Shown piece after piece: positions 58,183 to 64,000 of a stretch of DNA of 64,000 nucleotides. The notes beneath the pieces were generated by a model. The model saw only the letters and a program-made list of their open reading frames with translations. It made no database searches and had not been told where the DNA came from. The DNA is from an uncultured Opitutia bacterium (GTDB lineage: Bacteria; Verrucomicrobiota; Verrucomicrobiia; Opitutales; Opitutaceae): NCBI GenBank assembly GCA_903820035.1, contig CAIJFT010000066.1, positions 1 to 64,000 on the forward strand. The letters run 5' to 3'. Each line of letters opens with the position of its first letter. Position 1 is the first letter of the stretch. A program made the position numbers and the translations under genes.

Positions 58183-58208
58183 TGGTGCCCGAGGTGGGGG
58201 TCGAACCC

Positions 58209-58213
<5 letters not shown>
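58183..58213 (-). other. tRNA 3'-end-like remnant B, including CCA
   Basis: tggtgcccgaggtgggggtcgaaccctcacg; reverse complement is ...GGTTCGACCCCCACCTCGGGCACCA. The tRNA 5' portion is replaced by the DUF1501 3' end. Confidence 0.6.
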
Positions 58214-59639
<1,426 letters not shown>

Positions 59640-59656
59640 GGGGAAACAAGCAGGTC

Positions 59657-59724
59657 GTAGCGCTGCGCGTGAGCGCCAGGATTCTTCTTTTCGTTAAGCT
59701 CCCGGCGCTCACGCGCCGGGCGAC
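59657..59724. repeat. Module D inverted repeat, copy 2
   Basis: gtagcgctgcgcgtgagcgccagg vs cccggcgctcacgcgccgggcgac, 20/24 complementary; shares gcgctcacgcgccgggcgac with copy 1 (reverse complement). Confidence 0.7.
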
Positions 59725-59756
59725 GGGACGGCTTCTGAACAACCGGGGCAGCATGT

Positions 59757-62700
59757 TCAATGCAGGTACAAAAACTCGTTTGAGTTCAGCAGCACGTGCG
59801 AGAGATCGGCCATGGCGCGCTGCCGCGGGTCGAAGCTCTCGGCATTCGCGACCCCGCCGGAGATTTCAAACTTCGTGCGGTCGGGCGCACGCCTGGCGTC
59901 CCACGCCATCGTGCCACCGGTCCACTGCGCGGGCTCCAGGTTCAACGCCTCGTGCGGCAGCGCGCCGGCCACGACGTGCGCCGCCTCGATCACCCCGTCG
60001 AACAAACCGGCGCCGCGCTTCGCCAGACCGCCGATGACGAGTCCGCTCTGACCCGCGCCGAGCTTGCCGAGCACCGCGTGCCGCACCACGGCGGTGCGCA
60101 CCGGCGCGTCGGGCTGGCCAAGATCCTTCACCTGAAAAGTCACGGTGTGGTCGCTGCACGACACCTTCGCCACCACCCGATAGGACGCATGCAGATCGAG
60201 CCGCAGGTCCGACGGCACCACCTCGTAGGTGGTGTTGAGGTTTTCATCCTCACCCACGAGTTGCATGATCAGATTGAGCGGCTTGTACGCCGACTTCTGT
60301 CCGGTCACGCCGAGGTTCCAGCCGTGCGCATCGACGGCGTTCTTTTCGCCGGCCCAACGCGAGACGATCGTACGCACCGCGGCGCCGGCATCGACACTCT
60401 CGACCCGCACCACCGCTTCGACCGTAAAATCATCTCCTTCGCGGTCCGCCGCGCGCGCGAGCACACGCTCGAGCGGGCTGTTCTCCTTGAATCGCCCCGC
60501 GCCGGTTCCCGGGTTGGCGCCCGCCATCGGGCCGCCCTCCGCCGGAATCGCCCGGCGCTCGAGAAACGCCTGCGCCAGCCGCGCCTCCTCGGCCGCCGGC
60601 GGACGCCCCAACGCGGACTCCCACACGGCCGAAACCGTCGCGGACTTCGCCGCCACCTTGCGCGCCCGCGCGACCACCCAATCGCCGTTCATGAACATCA
60701 ACGCCTGGGTCGGCGTCGACGTATTCTGCCGCTCCGCAATGCTGGAAAAGCCAGACGGCGCATCGAGGCTGTAGAGGAGATCGTTCTGACTGTTGCGGCG
60801 CTTGATCGTGTAGATCGTACGCCGGGCTGACGCATTGGCATCCTGCGGCACACCCCCGATGCTTTCCTCGAGTTCGCCGGCCGCCATCAGCATCGCATCG
60901 CGCACCTGCTCGGCGTCGAGCCGACGCGGGCTGAAACGCCAGAGGAATTTGTTCGCCGGATCGACCAACGCGGCAGTTTCCGACACCGGCACGCGCGCCG
61001 TCTGGCGGTACGTCGCCGAAAGCAAAATCTCGCGGTGCAGCGCCTTCAGGCGCCAGCCGCCGGCAACCAGGCCGTGCGCGAGGAAATCCAGCAGCTCGGG
61101 GTGCGTCGGCTTCTCGCCGAGGCGACCGAGGTCGTTCGGTGTGCCGGCGATGCCGCGGCCGAAGTGGTATTGCCAGACCCGGTTGACGATCACGCGCGCC
61201 GCGAGCGGGTTGTCCGGCCGCGTGATCCATTGCGCCAACGCCGTGCGCCGGCCGGTCGACGCCGGCCGCGGCTCAATCTTCGGTGTCTCGGGTGCGATCA
61301 AGGTGAGAAACCCGGGCGCAATCTCGCGCTCGCCCTTGCGCGATTTCATTTTGGTCGGCGGCGCGGTCTTGCCCGCGTCGGTCGCGACCAAGGCCGGCAA
61401 CAGCGGCTTCGGCTTTAGCGCGTCGAACGTTTTCAGCTCCGCCTGCAGCGCCTTGTAACGCGCCTTGTCGTCGGCGGACTTCAGCACCTTCTGCGGGTCG
61501 AAGTTGTCGCGTTCATACTGCATCTGGCGCTCGGACATCGTCGCCAGGATTTGCTCCAGCGGGTCGCGTTCGGCCGACGGCTTGTTGATCATCGCCTGCA
61601 GGTCTTCAGTGAAGCGGACGTGCGCGCTTTTCACCCGGGCCTTGAGCGCGGCGCCCGTCATCGCGTCCATCTTCGCGCGGATATCCGCGGTGACCGCCTC
61701 CCACTTGGCCTGCTGCGCATCGAAGGCCGCCCGTTCCGCCGGCGTGCCAAGCCGGAGATCAGTGCGCCACCACACGCCCTCGAAGAAAGCGCGGAGCGCA
61801 AAGTAATCTTTCTGCAGGATCGGGTCGAACTTGTGGTCGTGACAGCGCGCGCAACCGACGCTCAGTCCGAGAAATACTTCGCCGACGTTGGCGGTGATGT
61901 CGTCGACAATCAGGTTTGCCTGGCCGCGCACGTCGCGCTGGTTCCATTCGTAGACCGGATTGCGGAGGTAAGAGGTCGCGATGAGGACGTCGGGATTGTC
62001 GAAGTCCAACTCGTCGCCCGCGAGCTGCTCGTGGACGAACCGGTCGTAGGGTTTGTCGGCGTTGAAACTCTTGATGACGTAGTCGCGGTACGGCCACGCC
62101 TCGGGGCGGTAAGCGTCGGCCCGGTAGCCGTCGCTCTCGGCATAGCGCACGAGATCAAGCCAGTGTTGCGCCCAGCGTTCCCCGTAACGCGGACTGGCGA
62201 GCAGCCCGTCGACGAGCCGCTCGAAAGCATCGGGCCGGCGGTCGTGGACGAACGCGTCGATCTGCGCGCGCGTCGGCGGCAGGCCGTGGACGTCGAAATA
62301 GATCCGCCGGACAAATTCATGCCGGTCGGCCTCGGGCGACGGACTCAATTTCAGCTCCGCCTGCTTGGCGGCAACGAAGCGGTCGAGGTCGGTGCGGACC
62401 CAGTGATTGCCCGGCAGTGCCGGCGGCGACACCTTTGCCACGGGTTGGTAAACCCAATAAGCGCGGTCCTCGGCGGTGAAGCCGAACGAGTCCCGCACCG
62501 CCCGCTGCGGGCCGGTTTCGGCGGGCCAGGGCGCACCCAGCGCCACCCATTTCTCCAAGACGGCGACCTCGGCCGTGGTGAGCCGTTCCTTCGGAGGCAT
62601 CTGGAGATTTTCGTCGGTGTAGCGCACCGCCTGGATCAGCACCGACTCGTCGGGCTTGCCCGCCACGAGGACGACGCCCGATTCCCCGCCCTTCAGCGCA

Positions 62701-62903
62701 TCCGCGTGGCCGTCGAGCCGAAGCCCGCCCTTTTGCTTTTTCTCGCCGTGGCACTCGAAGCACTTGGCCGAGAGCAGCGGCCGGACTTCGTTCTCGAAAA
62801 ATTGCCGGCGCGCACGTTGCAGGTCATCGGCGGTCACTTCGGCGGCACGCAACGCCCCCATGAAAAAGGCGGCGCTGCAGAGAATGAAACGGGGCAAGAT
62901 CAT
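59757..62903 (-). CDS. PSD1 cytochrome c protein (DUF1549/DUF1553) with C-terminal LamG-like insertion
   Basis: Start MILPRFILCSAAFFMGALRA; CFECHGEKKQKGGLRLD; CARCHDHKFDP; VNRVWQYHFGRGI; TIVSRWAGEKNAVDAHGWNLGV. Confidence 0.92.
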   Translation of the reverse strand: MILPRFILCSAAFFMGALRAAEVTADDLQRARRQFFENEVRPLLSAKCFECHGEKKQKGGLRLDGHADALKGGESGVVLVAGKPDESVLIQAVRYTDENLQMPPKERLTTAEVAVLEKWVALGAPWPAETGPQRAVRDSFGFTAEDRAYWVYQPVAKVSPPALPGNHWVRTDLDRFVAAKQAELKLSPSPEADRHEFVRRIYFDVHGLPPTRAQIDAFVHDRRPDAFERLVDGLLASPRYGERWAQHWLDLVRYAESDGYRADAYRPEAWPYRDYVIKSFNADKPYDRFVHEQLAGDELDFDNPDVLIATSYLRNPVYEWNQRDVRGQANLIVDDITANVGEVFLGLSVGCARCHDHKFDPILQKDYFALRAFFEGVWWRTDLRLGTPAERAAFDAQQAKWEAVTADIRAKMDAMTGAALKARVKSAHVRFTEDLQAMINKPSAERDPLEQILATMSERQMQYERDNFDPQKVLKSADDKARYKALQAELKTFDALKPKPLLPALVATDAGKTAPPTKMKSRKGEREIAPGFLTLIAPETPKIEPRPASTGRRTALAQWITRPDNPLAARVIVNRVWQYHFGRGIAGTPNDLGRLGEKPTHPELLDFLAHGLVAGGWRLKALHREILLSATYRQTARVPVSETAALVDPANKFLWRFSPRRLDAEQVRDAMLMAAGELEESIGGVPQDANASARRTIYTIKRRNSQNDLLYSLDAPSGFSSIAERQNTSTPTQALMFMNGDWVVARARKVAAKSATVSAVWESALGRPPAAEEARLAQAFLERRAIPAEGGPMAGANPGTGAGRFKENSPLERVLARAADREGDDFTVEAVVRVESVDAGAAVRTIVSRWAGEKNAVDAHGWNLGVTGQKSAYKPLNLIMQLVGEDENLNTTYEVVPSDLRLDLHASYRVVAKVSCSDHTVTFQVKDLGQPDAPVRTAVVRHAVLGKLGAGQSGLVIGGLAKRGAGLFDGVIEAAHVVAGALPHEALNLEPAQWTGGTMAWDARRAPDRTKFEISGGVANAESFDPRQRAMADLSHVLLNSNEFLYLH

Positions 62904-63034
62904 CGCGGGTCGGGAAAGTGGGAAGTGCAGCGTATTTTTGAGTGTTGGCAACGGTGGCAATGGGGTCGTCGGAAGATCGGCGTAGCGCAGGCTTCCAGCC
63001 TGCTCACCCTGGGAAGGGGCGGCTTGAGGCGCGA

Positions 63035-63886
63035 TCAGATCCCCGTCGCCGCCTGAAAACCGCCGTCCACGGGCAGCGTGACGCCGGTGACGAACCCGGC
63101 CTTTTCGTCGTCCAAGAGCCAGTTGACGGCCCCGAGCAGTTCCTGCGCCTCGCCAAAGCGCTTCAACGGCGTGTGGGCCATCACGTTCTGGCCGCGCGCA
63201 CTGAGTCCGCCATCGGGCGTCAGCAGGATCTTGCGGCTGCGCTCGTTCACGAAAAAGCCGGGCGCGATGCCATTCACCCGGATATTCGCGGGCGCCAGGT
63301 AGACCGCGAGCCACTGCGTGAAGTTGACGACGCCGGCCTTCGCCAGCGCGTAGGCGGGCACGCGCGAAAGCGGCCGATAACTGTTCATCGAGGCGAAATT
63401 CAAAATCGCGCCGCGCCCGAGCGCCGCCATCTCCCGGCCGAAGACCTGACAGGGAATCACGGTGCCGAGGGTGTTGGCGCGAACCACGTCGTCGAAATTG
63501 GCCAGATTGAGGTCGAAGAAGCCGCGCTGCCCCGCCGGTTTCTCGGCCGCCAACTCCGTCGGAGAAAATTCCGTGAGCGTCGTCACCGCATCGGGCTGAT
63601 TGCCGCCGGCACCGTTGATCAGGAAGTGGCACACCCCCAATTCCCGCGTCACCGTGGCGCGAGCGCCCTCGACGGAGGCGGCGTCGGTCACGTCGCACGC
63701 CACGGGCAGCGCGGTTCCGCCGGCGGCGCGGATCGCCGCGGCGACCGCCTCGAGGGAGGCCACCGTACGCCCGAGCAGGGCCACACGGGCACCCTGGCGG
63801 GCGAGATCTTTGGCGACGGCGGAGCAGAGCGTGCCGCCGGCGCCGGTAACGACAGCCGTTTTAGCGGAAAAGAAGTTGGAGCACAT
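63035..63886 (-). CDS. SDR-family oxidoreductase (D-mannonate/fructuronate oxidoreductase-like)
   Basis: AVVTGAGGTLCSAVAKDLARQG; INGAGGNQPDAVT; YALAKAGVVNFTQWLA; start MCSNFFSAKTAVV. Confidence 0.88.
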   Translation of the reverse strand: MCSNFFSAKTAVVTGAGGTLCSAVAKDLARQGARVALLGRTVASLEAVAAAIRAAGGTALPVACDVTDAASVEGARATVTRELGVCHFLINGAGGNQPDAVTTLTEFSPTELAAEKPAGQRGFFDLNLANFDDVVRANTLGTVIPCQVFGREMAALGRGAILNFASMNSYRPLSRVPAYALAKAGVVNFTQWLAVYLAPANIRVNGIAPGFFVNERSRKILLTPDGGLSARGQNVMAHTPLKRFGEAQELLGAVNWLLDDEKAGFVTGVTLPVDGGFQAATGI

Positions 63887-63893
63887 GGAAGAG

Positions 63894-64000
63894 TTAGAGC
63901 GCGAGCGCACGATGCGCGTTGTCGTGGCAGACGGCGCGAACCAGCGCCGCGAGCTCCGCCGGATCCGCGGGCAGCGCGCCGCTTTCCGACTCCGCCCCGA
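63894..64000 (-). CDS. C-terminus of a gene continuing beyond the window, possibly uronate isomerase (UxaC)
   Basis: Minus-strand frame ...GALPADPAELAALVRAVCHDNAHRALAL*; UxaC-like C-terminus suggested only by neighbour and weak motif. Confidence 0.4.
   Translation of the reverse strand, partial: GAESESGALPADPAELAALVRAVCHDNAHRALAL

Overview
GC-rich 64 kb bacterial chromosomal window. Gene content fits Verrucomicrobiota, probably Opitutaceae (inference): five large TonB-dependent receptors, two DUF1549/DUF1553 (PSD1 cytochrome) + DUF1501 operons, a sulfatase and a LacI regulator. Housekeeping genes include topoisomerase III, a topo IV/gyrase A subunit, 6-phosphofructokinase, an aroA-cmk-plsC operon and trpS. 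Accessory content includes a sialic-acid/amino-sugar-type cluster (NAL-like lyase, PIG-L deacetylase, divergent NagB-like protein, MFS transporter), a VapBC-type toxin-antitoxin pair, and a ~1.2 kb mosaic patch with two tRNA-3'-end-like remnants and two ~92% identical hsdS 3'-end remnants flanking a DUF429-like gene. The least explained signal is intergenic: several families of dispersed palindromic/REP-like elements concentrated at gene ends. No rRNA, complete tRNA, CRISPR array or intact transposase was recognised. Most of the very long antisense ORFs in the track are high-GC shadows of real genes. All family assignments were made by reading motifs; no searches were run.
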